Assembly: GCA_035555315.1 (NCBI GenBank) | Contig: DATMGU010000117.1 | Coordinates: 11,577-75,576 of the forward strand | DNA from: DATMGU01 sp035555315 | GTDB lineage: Bacteria; Pseudomonadota; Alphaproteobacteria; ATCC43930; CGMCC-115725 | Length of the DNA stretch: 64,000 nucleotides | Reading direction: 5' to 3' | Part shown: positions 33,742 to 43,477 of the stretch, one piece after another | Layout of the letters: the number at the start of each line of letters is the position of its first letter | Numbering within the stretch: the stretch's first letter is position 1 | The notes under the pieces: model-generated | What the model saw: only the letters and a program-made list of their open reading frames with translations | Database searches by the model: none | Told to the model about the DNA's origin: nothing | Position numbers and translations under genes: made by a program

Positions 33742-35133
33742 CTATTGCGGCGCTTTGCCGCCGGCATAAGCGATACGCCAGACCGTCCCGTGGGCATCCT
33801 CGGTGACGATCAGCGCGCCGTCATGGGCGACCGCGACGCCGACCGGCCGGCCCCAGACGCCACCGGACGGGGTGACGAAGCCGGTCAGGAAATCCTCGTA
33901 TTCGCCGGTCGGCCGGCCGTCCCGCAGCGGCACACGGATGATCTTGTAGCCGGTCCGGTTCGCCCGGTTCCATGAGCCATGCTCGGCGGCGAAGGCATCG
34001 CCGCGAAACGCTGCCGGAAACTGCCCGCCATTGTAAAAGGTCATTTCCAGCGATGCCGAATGAGGCTGCAGCAACACATCCGGCACGGTCACCTTGCCGG
34101 CGAGATCCGGCCGTTCGCCCTTGTGGTGGGGATCCTCGTGAGCGCCGATATAATACCAGGGCCAGCCATAGAAACCGCCGTCGCGCACCCGCGTGATGTA
34201 ATCGGGCGGCAGGTCGTCGCCCAGCCCATCGCGCTCGTTGGTCGAACACCAGAGATCGCCGGTCGCCGGCTGCACGGCCATGCCCACGCAATTGCGCAGA
34301 CCGGTCGCGAAGATCCGGCCGTTGCCGCCGGCTGCATCGAATTGCAGGACATCGGCGCGACCGGTCTCCACCCCCCAGGCGGCACCCAGCGGGCGTTTTG
34401 CCATGTCGGCGCCATCGCGCGGCGGCATGCCTTCCGCGTCATTGGACGCCGAGCCGACCGACACGAATAGCTTCGCATCATTCTTGCTGAAGGCGAGATC
34501 CCGGGTCCAATGACCGCCGCCGCGCAGACGGCCGCCGCCGGGGATATCGCGGGCGACCAACTCGGCCGGCCCGCGCGCGGCGAGATCGCCATTGCGATAC
34601 GGAAACCGCACGACGGAATCGGTGTTGCCGACATAGACATATTGCGGGTTCGGACCGCTCGGGTAGAACGCGATGCCGAAGGGCTGGTTGAGGCCGCTGG
34701 CGAACACCTCCATCCGCTCCGGCGCGGCGGCGCCATCCGCCGCGCGCAGCACCCGCAAGCGGCCGGGCCGGCTCTCGGCGATGAAGATATCGCCGTTCGG
34801 CGCCACGCGCACTAGGCGCGGGTTATCCAAGCCGGAGGCGAAGAGCTGTACCGTGAAACCAGGCGGTGCGGCGGGCAGCGCGCCGGCCGGCCGCGCCACG
34901 ATGCCGGCGTCGTCGCCGGCGGAGTCGGTCGAGAAGGGCGGCGGCAGATCCGCCGGCGTGATCTTGCGGCGCACGCCCGGCGCATCCCCCCGCCAGTCGC
35001 CGTAGGCGGCTCGGCCGGTGCGAGGCGCGGATGGGGTCTCTTGGGCTTGAATTTGGGTGGGGCCGGCGGCAAACCATGCCAGGGCGAGCGCCGGAACGGC
35101 TGAACGTGCGAGGTTGCCAAGCAGGCTGCGCAT
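33742..35133 (-). CDS. PQQ-dependent sugar dehydrogenase (sorbosone dehydrogenase family)
   Basis: A 463-residue exported six-bladed beta-propeller. Signal peptide with VPALALAWFAAGPTQIQA, then repeated blade motifs: FASGLDNPRLVRVAPNGDIFIAESRPGRLRVL, FASGLNQPFGIAFYPSG, RDLAFSKNDAKLFVSVGSASN and GLRNCVGMAVQPATGDLW, ending VTEDAHGTVWRIAY. These match soluble glucose dehydrogenase and L-sorbosone dehydrogenase type proteins that use PQQ and calcium. A periplasmic aldose oxidation role is likely; the sugar is unknown. No PQQ synthesis genes are seen here. Confidence 0.88.
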   Translation of the reverse strand: MRSLLGNLARSAVPALALAWFAAGPTQIQAQETPSAPRTGRAAYGDWRGDAPGVRRKITPADLPPPFSTDSAGDDAGIVARPAGALPAAPPGFTVQLFASGLDNPRLVRVAPNGDIFIAESRPGRLRVLRAADGAAAPERMEVFASGLNQPFGIAFYPSGPNPQYVYVGNTDSVVRFPYRNGDLAARGPAELVARDIPGGGRLRGGGHWTRDLAFSKNDAKLFVSVGSASNDAEGMPPRDGADMAKRPLGAAWGVETGRADVLQFDAAGGNGRIFATGLRNCVGMAVQPATGDLWCSTNERDGLGDDLPPDYITRVRDGGFYGWPWYYIGAHEDPHHKGERPDLAGKVTVPDVLLQPHSASLEMTFYNGGQFPAAFRGDAFAAEHGSWNRANRTGYKIIRVPLRDGRPTGEYEDFLTGFVTPSGGVWGRPVGVAVAHDGALIVTEDAHGTVWRIAYAGGKAPQ

Positions 35134-35219
35134 CGAAAGCTCCCTCTAAGACGCTGAGATAGCATAGCATCCCACCGTTGCTGCCTCTATCCTGGTGGCG
35201 TAACACGCTGGAGCCGATC

Positions 35220-36380
35220 ATGGACCGTCAGTCGACCGCGCTTGCCTCCAACCAGGCGGTGCTCGACGCCGAGGAGTTGCTCGAAGGGATCCGCCGCTGG
35301 GTCACGATGGAATCGCCGAGCCATGATGGCGCCGCCGTCACCGCGCTGATGGCCGAGGTCGAGCGGGACTGGCAGGGGGCCGGCGCGCTGACCGAGCGGG
35401 TTCCCGGCCGCGACGGCTTCGGCGACCATCTGGTCGTGCGCAGCCCTTGGGGCGGCGACGGGCCGGGTATCTTGGTCGTGAGCCATCTCGACACCGTCCA
35501 TCCGCATGGCACGCTGGCTGATATCAACCCGCTGCGGCGCGAGGGCGACAAGGTCTACGGGCCGGGGATCTATGACATGAAGGCGGGGGCGCATCTCGCC
35601 TTTGCCGCCTTCCGGCACCTGCGGCGCACGGGCCGGACGACCGATCTGCCGATCACGTTCCTGATCGTCTCGGATGAGGAGGTCGGCAGCAAGACGTCGC
35701 GGGCGTTGATCGAGGCCGAGGGACGCAAGGCGAAATACGTGCTGGTGACCGAGCCGGCGCGCGATGGCGGCAAGATCGTGACTTCGCGCAAAGGCATCGC
35801 CCAGTTCAAGCTCAAGCTCACCGGCCGGGCGGCGCATGCGGGCACCCAGCACGACAAGGGCCGCAGCGCGGTCATCGAGCTGTCGCGCCAGGTGCTGGAT
35901 ATCGCGGCGATGACCGATTACGCCCGTGGTGTCACCACCAATGTCGGCATCATCCAAGGCGGGACGACCGCGAACACGATCGCGCAGCACAGTAGGGCCG
36001 AAATCGATCTGCGGATCCCAACGCCCGAACTCGCCGACGAAATGGTGGCGCGGCTGCTGGCTCTCAAAGCCCATGACCCGGATGTCGCGCTGGAGATCAC
36101 CGGCGGCATAAACCGGCCGCCCTATGTCAAGGACGCGGCGATCACCCAGTTGTTCGACCACGCCCGCGTCTGCGCGGCGGAGCTGGGCATGGATCTGCGC
36201 GACGTGCCGATGACCGGCGGCGGCAGCGACGGCAATTTCACCGCCGCCCTGGGGGTGCCGACGCTGGACGGCCTCGGTGCCGACGGCGCCGGGGCGCATA
36301 CCGACGACGAACATATCTTCTATTCGTCGCTGGTGCCGCGCGCCTCGCTGCTGCTGAGGCTGATGGAGACCCTGCGTTAA
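35220..36380 (+). CDS. M20 family metallopeptidase (glutamate carboxypeptidase-like)
   Basis: A 386-residue M20A zinc peptidase similar to carboxypeptidase G2. Zinc ligands and catalytic residues: SHLDTVHPHG (His, with Asp), YGPGIYDMKAG (bridging Asp), SDEEVGS (general base Glu and ligand Glu), the later TEPAR Glu, and the C-terminal HTDDEHIF His. The dimerisation domain inserted around residue 190-300 has GRAAHAGTQHDKGRSA. There is no signal peptide, so it acts in the cytoplasm on glutamyl or aminobenzoyl-glutamate type substrates. ATG 35220 follows CTGGAGCC. Confidence 0.9.
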   Translation: MDRQSTALASNQAVLDAEELLEGIRRWVTMESPSHDGAAVTALMAEVERDWQGAGALTERVPGRDGFGDHLVVRSPWGGDGPGILVVSHLDTVHPHGTLADINPLRREGDKVYGPGIYDMKAGAHLAFAAFRHLRRTGRTTDLPITFLIVSDEEVGSKTSRALIEAEGRKAKYVLVTEPARDGGKIVTSRKGIAQFKLKLTGRAAHAGTQHDKGRSAVIELSRQVLDIAAMTDYARGVTTNVGIIQGGTTANTIAQHSRAEIDLRIPTPELADEMVARLLALKAHDPDVALEITGGINRPPYVKDAAITQLFDHARVCAAELGMDLRDVPMTGGGSDGNFTAALGVPTLDGLGADGAGAHTDDEHIFYSSLVPRASLLLRLMETLR

Positions 36381-36406
36381 GTAATCTGGGCGCTAAGGTT
36401 CGGGCG

Positions 36407-39154
36407 CTAGTCGGCGGCGCTCAAACCCGCGAACGGCGTGTCCGGCTGGTCGAGCGCGGCGGCTTCCGCATCCTGGACGATATGGCCATCGACCATGACC
36501 AGGACCCGATCGAAGCCGCGCGCCAGCCCTGTGCGGTTGACGACGGCCAGCAGGCCGCGGCCGGCGAATTCGGCGCGGATGCAAGCGATGATCGTCCCGA
36601 CCGATCCCGGATCCAGCACGGCGAAGGCATCGTTCAGGATCAGCATGTCCGGCCGCTTCAGGATGCCGCAGGCGATCGCCGCCTTTTGCCGCTGCACCGG
36701 CGACAGGCGCGCGCCGCCGCTGCCGACCTGCGCGTCCAGCCCGACCTCGATGACCAGATCGCGGAGCTCCAGCCGGTCGAGCACTTCCTCGATCAAGTCG
36801 CGCACTCGCTGCACGCTCTCCGCCTCGCCATAGGCGATCGAGCCGAACAGCACGTTGCTCTGTAGGCTTGCCGCGGTGTTGTAGCGGGTGACGTCGAACA
36901 GCTCGATAGACGCGGCCTGCGCCGGCGTCAGACCCTCGGCGAAGACCCGGCGAGCCTCCAGCACGCGCCCGCGCAATGCCTGGTCGATCAACCCCAGCCG
37001 ATGCTGCGGTTCGATCAGCTTGAAGGCGAGCGCCAGCAGCCGGACCCGATCGGCCGGTTTCAGCTTGCCAGGTCCCCCTTTACCAGCGGGCCCCGCCTTG
37101 CGGGCATGCATCAGGATCTCCTGGAACTCCGGCAGTTCGTCATGGGGGATCAGGCGGTATTCGTCGAAGCTGCGCGCATCGGATTTGACGTCGCCGAACA
37201 GCTCGATCATGGTTTCCGCGACCTCGATGCCGATCTGAACCAGATCCGCGGTCAGGCCCACCTTGTCCAGCACGGACTGGACATAGGCGTTTTCCGGCAA
37301 GGTCGCGGTCCTGAACGTGGCATCCAGCGGCGTGCCGAACAGCAGGTTTTCCGCCACCGACATGTTGCTGTTGTAGCGGTCGGGGTCGAGGTATTCGACC
37401 AGCGATTCCAGGCGACGTTCGGCGATGAACTCGCGCAGGCTCTGGCGGGCCTCCAGCAGCCGCTCAGCGATATCCGGCCGTGCCGCCACATCCAGCCTTC
37501 CGTTCAGGCCCAGCAGGTAGACATCTCGATCGAGGCCGACCAGTTTCAGGACGTCGATCAGGCGGGTCGTGAGTTCACCCCCGGCGGCGATGCCGCCGCG
37601 CGCGTAGTCGACCCAGTCGTCGGAGATGTCGAGCGGGATATTGCCGGCCCGGCGCGCCTCGCGCAGCGCCCGTTCGCGGCGCCGTCGGATGCTCGGGTCT
37701 AGCGGCGGCTCGGCGATCGGCCGCTGGCGCAGCCCGAACAGCAGATTATCCCTGAGGCTGGCCGAAAACAGCGAGGCGGATGGGCCGACATAGGCAAAGC
37801 GCCGGCCGGTAACCGCATAGGGCAAGGTGGCGACATCGATATCGCCGATTCGGATATGCCCCTCGGTCGGCGGCATCAGCCGGGCCAGCAGCATGGCGAA
37901 TTCGTTCTTCCCACTGCCGGCGCGGCCGACCACGGCGACATGCTGATCGAGCGGCAGCGTCACCGAGACGCCGTCGAGCAGGCGCCGATCCTCGTCGGCA
38001 TAGCCGAGATTGACCGTGGTTATGGTGCCGTGAAGCTCCGGCAGCGGTTCGGGATCCGCCATCTGCATGGCGTGGTCGATGAGGTTCGGTGGCTGGAATT
38101 GCTCGACGACCTGCTCGTACTTGATCCGCAGATCTTCCGTCATCTGATAGAAGTCCAGGAGTTCCTTCCACGGCGGCGACATGTCCTTGAACGCCGCGAG
38201 CACGGCGACCAACGCGCCGATCGACAGCTGTCCGCGGATCACGAAATAGCCGCCGATCGCGAAGAAGAAGAACGGCACCAGCTGGTTGATGAACTGGTTG
38301 AGGAACTCGATAAAGAATTTGCGGATGAAAATCTCGAGCCGCAGCCAGTACATGGTGCCCAGGCGGTCGGCGAAATCCGTCAGCTGATAGCGGGTGGCGT
38401 CGTTGCTTTGGATATCGGCGATGCCGTTGACCGTCTCGCCGACCCGGTCCGCCAGGCTGCGGATCGTGCGGATGCGCGTGCGGTCGAGCGCGTTGACCTT
38501 GGCCTGCAGCCGAGGGATGGCATAAGCCTGGAACGGATAGAGCGCCAGGGCCGCGGCGGCGAGGTAAACATCCTGGGCGAACAGGAAGATGATCGCGGTC
38601 AGTAGCAGGCCACCCTGCTGCGCCGGCAGCGCGAAGGCGTCGCCGATGAACCCGCCGAGCGGTTCCAGCTCCGAGGTGATCATCGGGATGATCTCGCCGG
38701 CCGAGGTATGCCGGAAATGGCTATGCGGAAAGCGCAGCACCCGATGATAGAGCTCGAACCGCAACCGGCGCAGCATCCGCTCGCCCAGCCGCCCCTTCAG
38801 CACATTGATGAAGTATTTGAAGCCGTTGTTGACGACCACCATCGTCAAAAACGCGGTGCAGAGGATCAGGAGATAACGGATCTGATCGAGCTGCCAGCCG
38901 AACAGCGTGACCGAGGCGGCGTTGCCGTTGATGGTGTTCAGAATGAGCTTCGGCAGCTCGAGCGAGTAGTAATAGAACGGCATCGACAAGGCGGTCAGCA
39001 GACAGACGGTGATCTGGTCGGTCAGGCTGTAGCGCAGGATGAAGCGATAGATGGACCGGTCGAGCGGTTGTGGACCGGGCGTCGCCGCCGGCGTCTGGTG
39101 CGCGGGTGGTGGTGCGACCCCTAAGGCTTCGGCGGCGATGGGCTGATCCGACAT
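36407..39154 (-). CDS. Aberrant ABC exporter: TM domain plus degenerate NBD with repeated helical inserts
   Basis: A 915-residue protein. Residues 30-350 are an ABC type 1 exporter membrane domain with about six helices. The nucleotide domain starts near 375 and is unusual throughout. Walker A is GRAGSGKNE (410-418), Asn replacing Ser/Thr. The signature is LSPVQRQ (818-824) instead of LSGGQ. Walker B is LILNDA with Ala843 where the catalytic Glu should be. The H-loop His is replaced (VVNRTG). About 290 residues are inserted before the signature. The x-loop-like motif appears three times (SLRDNLLFG 466-474, SVAENLLFG 599-607, SLQSNVLFG 763-771), each followed by a VGL-type helix. Probably a slow or non-hydrolysing ABC protein. 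Confidence 0.85.
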   Translation of the reverse strand: MSDQPIAAEALGVAPPPAHQTPAATPGPQPLDRSIYRFILRYSLTDQITVCLLTALSMPFYYYSLELPKLILNTINGNAASVTLFGWQLDQIRYLLILCTAFLTMVVVNNGFKYFINVLKGRLGERMLRRLRFELYHRVLRFPHSHFRHTSAGEIIPMITSELEPLGGFIGDAFALPAQQGGLLLTAIIFLFAQDVYLAAAALALYPFQAYAIPRLQAKVNALDRTRIRTIRSLADRVGETVNGIADIQSNDATRYQLTDFADRLGTMYWLRLEIFIRKFFIEFLNQFINQLVPFFFFAIGGYFVIRGQLSIGALVAVLAAFKDMSPPWKELLDFYQMTEDLRIKYEQVVEQFQPPNLIDHAMQMADPEPLPELHGTITTVNLGYADEDRRLLDGVSVTLPLDQHVAVVGRAGSGKNEFAMLLARLMPPTEGHIRIGDIDVATLPYAVTGRRFAYVGPSASLFSASLRDNLLFGLRQRPIAEPPLDPSIRRRRERALREARRAGNIPLDISDDWVDYARGGIAAGGELTTRLIDVLKLVGLDRDVYLLGLNGRLDVAARPDIAERLLEARQSLREFIAERRLESLVEYLDPDRYNSNMSVAENLLFGTPLDATFRTATLPENAYVQSVLDKVGLTADLVQIGIEVAETMIELFGDVKSDARSFDEYRLIPHDELPEFQEILMHARKAGPAGKGGPGKLKPADRVRLLALAFKLIEPQHRLGLIDQALRGRVLEARRVFAEGLTPAQAASIELFDVTRYNTAASLQSNVLFGSIAYGEAESVQRVRDLIEEVLDRLELRDLVIEVGLDAQVGSGGARLSPVQRQKAAIACGILKRPDMLILNDAFAVLDPGSVGTIIACIRAEFAGRGLLAVVNRTGLARGFDRVLVMVDGHIVQDAEAAALDQPDTPFAGLSAAD

Positions 39155-39375
39155 TCACGCTCAAGCGATAAGGCGAGGAGCGCGCCTGGGCGGGCGCGCA
39201 GTAAAGAACTGGTACCCGAGGCGCTGTCTTCTGTCAGTACCAACCTAAGCTATTCCTGCGGTGGGGGCCACCGAGTGAAATCCCGCCGGAGGCATCGTCG
39301 CTAAGCTTTGATCAATCTGTCTGTGGCAGGGTGTCGTCTATCCGCTGATGGGTTCTCGGGAGGAGGCCGCCGGCC

Positions 39376-42150
39376 GTGCTCCGACCAGATTCTTCGGCTC
39401 TATCATTCTTCGATGATCATCCCTTGCCGATGTGGGTCTGCGATGCGGCGACGTTGCACATCGTTGCTGTCAACGACAGCGCCATACGACACTACGGCTA
39501 TGACCGGGCGCAATTCCAGTCGATGTCCATAACCGATTTGGACGAGTTCGAGACGGCTTGGCTGCCGGGAGACGGCGGGCGCCGGACAAGGCGCCATCGC
39601 AAGGCGGATGGGACGATCATCGCCGTGTGGCTCGCGCAGGGTCCGGCGACGGCCGATGGCCGTCCGGCGGTGGTTTCGCTGACGGCGATCGATGTGAGCG
39701 AGCCGGAGCGGCTTCTCCAGGAAAGCGACCGTCGCATTCGTGAATTGAGCAATAGCGAGCGGCGTTTCCGGGAATTGTTCGAGATCGGTGCCGACTATTA
39801 CTGGGAGATGGATGGCGATTATCGGATGAGCTACGTCTCGCCCAGCTATGACGCCGTGGTCGGTATTCCGGCGGGCCAGGCTCTGGGCAAGCGCTTTGCC
39901 GACACTCCTGGCGTCAGGGTTGAGCCCGAGATGGGCAGGATGGCAATCCAGGCGCAAAAGGAGAAGAAGTCCTATCGCGACTTCGTCTATTCGCGAAAAC
40001 TTCCCGATGGTGAGATTCGCTGGTTTTCGGTCAGCGCGGTGCCGGTTTTCGATGAGGATGGTGGTTTCGGCGGGTATCGCGGTATTGCGGCCGACATCAC
40101 GGGGCGGGTCGAGGGTGAAGCGGCCGTCCGGCTGGCGCAACAACGCCTGCAGGACGCCGTCGCCCATGTCACGCAGCCCCTCGTTATGTTCGATGCCTCG
40201 GACCGCGCCGTCGCTTTCAATCAGGCCTTTGTCGATCTGCATACGCTGCCGGGCAGCAACACGCAGGTACGCGTCGGCATTTGCTTGCGCGATCTGGCCA
40301 ATTGGCAGCTGGACACCGGCTTTTACGCGACCGGACCGGACGAGCCGCCGCTCGATCTGGAGACGCTGCTCGCGCGCCACGAGACCGAGGATGAGCATTG
40401 CTCTCATTTGCGCGACGATCGCTGGATGCTCGTCACCCATCGTCTCTTGCCCGGCGGTGGCAAAGTCGGCGTGTGGACCGATATCACGGCGATCAAGCGC
40501 GCCGAAGGCGAGATGCTCCGGGCGAAGGGGTTGGCGGAAGCCGCCAAGGAGATCGCCGAGGCGGCGAATCGGGCAAAAGGCGAGTTCCTGGCCAATATGA
40601 GCCATGAAATCCGCACGCCCATGAACGGCATCCTGGGGATGAGCGGTCTTCTGCTCGGCACGCCGCTGGACGAGCATCAGCGCGAATACGTTGGGGCCGT
40701 GCGCGAATCGGGCGAGGCGCTGCTTAGGATCATCAACGACATCCTGGACATCTCGAAGCTTGAAGCCGGCAAGGTCGAGCTCGAGATGATCGATTTCGAT
40801 ATGACCGAGACCGTCGAGAGCGCGGTGTCGCTGATGGCGTCGCGGGCGCGCGACAAGGGAATCGATCTCGGCATCTTCATCGATCCGGCGGCGCGGCGGG
40901 GCTTCCGGGGCGATCCGAACCGGGTGCGGCAGATCCTCCTCAATCTGGTCGGTAACGGGCTCAAATTCACCGACCGCGGCTGCGTCTCGGTCGAGGTGGC
41001 CGTGTCATCGTCCGACTCTGACGGAACCTCGCGGGTGCGCTTCGACGTCAAGGATAGCGGGATCGGAATAGCTGAGGAGATCCGCGCACGGCTGTTCGAG
41101 AAGTACAGCCAGGCGGATAGTTCGATCACGCGGCGGTTCGGCGGCACGGGATTGGGACTGGCGATTTCCAGGCAGTTGGTGGAGCTGATGGGTGGCGAGA
41201 TCGGGGCGGAGAGCGGCCCTGGGCTCGGCTCCACATTCTTCTTCATCCTGCCGCTGGCGCCGGCTTCCGGATCTTTCCACGCGGTCGAAAGCTTGCCGGT
41301 GGATTTAAATGGGGCGCGGGCGCTCGTGGTCGACGATATGGAGGTGAACCTCGAGATCATTCGTCGTCAGCTCGAAGGCTTCGGGATGGAAGTCACCTGC
41401 TGCGAGGATGCGTTCGATGCGCTGGCCGAGGTTGACCGCGCCTGGCACCTCGGTCGAGCTTACGACATCGCCCTTGTCGATCAGGTGATGCCGAACCTGT
41501 CGGGCGAGAGTTTCGCGGCGCGCATTCGCGCGATTCCTCATCTGGCTGAGACCAAGCTCGTCGTCATGTCCTCGGTCGGTTCCCATGGAGGGAGTGCCGA
41601 GGCCAACACGGTCGTGGATGCGATCATCGACAAGCCAATGCGTCAGCGCGACCTGCTCGCCTGCTTGGCCAGGCTCTATACCGGGCCGGCCGAGACGGCG
41701 GTCAAGCGGGACCGATCGAAGCAGCCGGTTAAGGTGGCTGAGCAAGGATTGCGGATCCTCCTGGCGGAAGACAACAAGATCAACCAGAAGTTCGCGCTGG
41801 CGCTGTTGTCGATCGGCGGCTACCGGCAGGTCGATGTGGTGGAGAGCGGTCACCAAGCGGTCGACGCGATCCGCCGGAACGACTACGATGTGGTGCTGAT
41901 GGATGTCCAGATGCCTGATCTGGACGGGGTTCAGGCGACCAGCCGGATCCGCCGGCTTCCGGCCCCCAAATGCGGCATCCCGATCATCGCCCTCACCGCC
42001 AACGCGATGAGCGGCGACCGCGAGCGATACCTCGAGGCCGGCATGGACGACTACGTCTCAAAGCCGCTGGAGCCCGCCCTTCTCCTCGCCAAACTCAAGG
42101 GGATCGGCCTCGGGATGTTGGCAAAGCGCGGTCTCGTGAAGGCGACTTAA
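39376..42150 (+). CDS. PAS-containing hybrid sensor histidine kinase/response regulator
   Basis: A 924-residue soluble hybrid kinase. PAS-like domains occupy about 8-115, 130-245 and 255-375. HisKA contains H410 in FLANMSHEIRTPMNG. HATPase_c has the N-box (QILLNLVGNGLKFT), DSGIGI, FEKYSQAD and GGTGLGLAISRQL. Two receiver domains follow: the first (645-765) with D702 in LVDQVMPN, the second (790-910) with D843 in LMDVQMPDLDG and switch residues LTANA and K897. There is no HPt domain, so output must use a separate phosphotransfer protein. The GTG start at 39376 follows a strong GGGAGGAGG. No partner response regulator is adjacent. Confidence 0.92.
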   Translation: MLRPDSSALSFFDDHPLPMWVCDAATLHIVAVNDSAIRHYGYDRAQFQSMSITDLDEFETAWLPGDGGRRTRRHRKADGTIIAVWLAQGPATADGRPAVVSLTAIDVSEPERLLQESDRRIRELSNSERRFRELFEIGADYYWEMDGDYRMSYVSPSYDAVVGIPAGQALGKRFADTPGVRVEPEMGRMAIQAQKEKKSYRDFVYSRKLPDGEIRWFSVSAVPVFDEDGGFGGYRGIAADITGRVEGEAAVRLAQQRLQDAVAHVTQPLVMFDASDRAVAFNQAFVDLHTLPGSNTQVRVGICLRDLANWQLDTGFYATGPDEPPLDLETLLARHETEDEHCSHLRDDRWMLVTHRLLPGGGKVGVWTDITAIKRAEGEMLRAKGLAEAAKEIAEAANRAKGEFLANMSHEIRTPMNGILGMSGLLLGTPLDEHQREYVGAVRESGEALLRIINDILDISKLEAGKVELEMIDFDMTETVESAVSLMASRARDKGIDLGIFIDPAARRGFRGDPNRVRQILLNLVGNGLKFTDRGCVSVEVAVSSSDSDGTSRVRFDVKDSGIGIAEEIRARLFEKYSQADSSITRRFGGTGLGLAISRQLVELMGGEIGAESGPGLGSTFFFILPLAPASGSFHAVESLPVDLNGARALVVDDMEVNLEIIRRQLEGFGMEVTCCEDAFDALAEVDRAWHLGRAYDIALVDQVMPNLSGESFAARIRAIPHLAETKLVVMSSVGSHGGSAEANTVVDAIIDKPMRQRDLLACLARLYTGPAETAVKRDRSKQPVKVAEQGLRILLAEDNKINQKFALALLSIGGYRQVDVVESGHQAVDAIRRNDYDVVLMDVQMPDLDGVQATSRIRRLPAPKCGIPIIALTANAMSGDRERYLEAGMDDYVSKPLEPALLLAKLKGIGLGMLAKRGLVKAT

Positions 42151-42163
42151 TCCTGATCGGGCA

Positions 42164-42192
42164 GCATCGGCGCCGCTGAACGGTGCCGATGC
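42164..42192 (+). terminator. Hairpin after the histidine kinase gene
   Basis: GCATCGGCGCC (42164-42174) and GGTGCCGATGC (42182-42192) form an 11-pair stem with a 7-base loop, 14 bases after the stop codon. The tail CCTGATTT is only weakly T-rich. Confidence 0.5.
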
Positions 42193-42216
42193 CCTGATTT
42201 AAGATACTGCCCTGGT

Positions 42217-42993
42217 TTAGGAGGCCATATGTCGGGTCGTCCGCGTCTTCAACGTCCGGGCGCCCGGCGAGTGTTCGTCATCCGGGTTGGCGATATCCTC
42301 GATCAGATTGCCTTGTGGCTGCGGGTTGGCGACATAGCGGAATTTGGGTTCCTGGTTCCAGGGGCCGCGGAGTTCGTGGTCGTTGTCGTTCGATAGGTTG
42401 AAATAGAGATCGACCGTTTCATCCGGCTTGACCGTGCCGAACATCGGGTCGGTCAGCTTGCCCATGCCGTCAAGCGCGCTCATGAACATCTGCGTATGCG
42501 AGATTTCACGGGTCAGCAGGAAGGTCAGCGCGTCGATGCTGCCCTTATCGGGCGCCACCTTGATCAGCGCCTCATAGGTCTGGCGGGCGCCGGCCTCCGC
42601 GGCGATGTCCGAGCGCAGATCGCGCACCACGTTGCCGCCCTCGTTGACATAGGCGGCGGTCCACGCTTGGCCTAGGCTGTCGATCAAATGGGGGCCCCGG
42701 CCCCGGATCGCGAACAGGCTGCTGCGATAGGCGCCCGATTGATCGGCGGCGCGCGTATGCAGGTCGATCATCTTCGCGACCATCTCCAGATGGCTGAATT
42801 CCTCGATTGCGATATCCTGCAGCATGTCGCGGATGCCGGCGTTCTCGACGTGGAAGGATTGCGTCCAATAGGTCAGCGCCGCGGTCAACTCGCCGGTGGC
42901 GCCACCGAACTGCTCCAGCAGCAATTGCCCGAATGCCGGATTGGGCTCGTCGATCCGGACCGGGTACATCATTTCCTTGCGATGGAAGAACAT
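42217..42993 (-). CDS. Manganese catalase family protein
   Basis: A 258-residue dimanganese catalase. All metal ligand positions can be seen: E35 (ATGELTAALTYW), E65 and H68 (IAIEEFSHLEM), E133 (AEAGARQTYE) and H166 (LLTREISHTQMF, with E163). The four-helix bundle core spans about 20-185; the C-terminus is a hydrophilic tail. It breaks down hydrogen peroxide without haem. I start at ATG 42993 (MFFHRKEMM) with GAGGACACCC upstream; a longer frame begins 29 residues earlier and looks non-coding. Confidence 0.9.
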   Translation of the reverse strand: MFFHRKEMMYPVRIDEPNPAFGQLLLEQFGGATGELTAALTYWTQSFHVENAGIRDMLQDIAIEEFSHLEMVAKMIDLHTRAADQSGAYRSSLFAIRGRGPHLIDSLGQAWTAAYVNEGGNVVRDLRSDIAAEAGARQTYEALIKVAPDKGSIDALTFLLTREISHTQMFMSALDGMGKLTDPMFGTVKPDETVDLYFNLSNDNDHELRGPWNQEPKFRYVANPQPQGNLIEDIANPDDEHSPGARTLKTRTTRHMAS

Positions 42994-43256
42994 GACGGGT
43001 GTCCTCGTGGGGGGTGGTTCAGGCCTGCGGGATGCGGCCTTCCTGCCTCTCACAACAACAGTGCCGTCGATCGGTTTCACGCCCGCCTAAGTATTCACAA
43101 GATTTCGTGTGACAGACCGGTAGGGATCGCCGGGTGGCACGATCCGGTCACTTACAATTTCTTACATCTCGGAGACGAGATTTTACCGGAAGTACATATT
43201 GGGGAGACATTGTTCGCCTAAGCTGGTCTCACGTGAGCTTCGCAGAGGAGACCGCT

Positions 43257-43436
43257 ATGCAGATCGAATCGAGTAAGCGCATATCGCACCGTGTCGTGGC
43301 TTTGTATGAAGATGATGCCAAGACGTTCCAACTGCCGATGGGCGCCACGGTCGGCGAACTGGCCGAGCGGTTGGCGGCGCTCCGCCCCCTCTCGACGCGT
43401 CAACCGGTTCATGTCGAGGTAACGCTCGGCCGTTGA
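43257..43436 (+). CDS. Hypothetical small protein, 59 aa
   Basis: A 59-residue protein MQIESSKRISHRVVALYEDD..., with a central FQLPMGATVGELAERLAAL that looks like a short ubiquitin/MoaD-like or regulatory fold. GAGGAG lies 8 bases before the ATG. Upstream is an AT-rich region with a CTCACGTGAG palindrome and ending ACATTGTTCGCC, suggestive of its own promoter. I do not recognise a named family. It is divergent from the catalase gene. Confidence 0.55.
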   Translation: MQIESSKRISHRVVALYEDDAKTFQLPMGATVGELAERLAALRPLSTRQPVHVEVTLGR

Positions 43437-43477
43437 TTGTCTTGATGAAACAAGGCCAGTGAGCCGGCTTCCGGCGG

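Noticed and set aside
43196..43240. EcfG-type promoter before the 59-residue protein
   Set aside because: GGAAG and TTGTT occur with about the right spacing but both halves deviate from GGAAC and CGTT.
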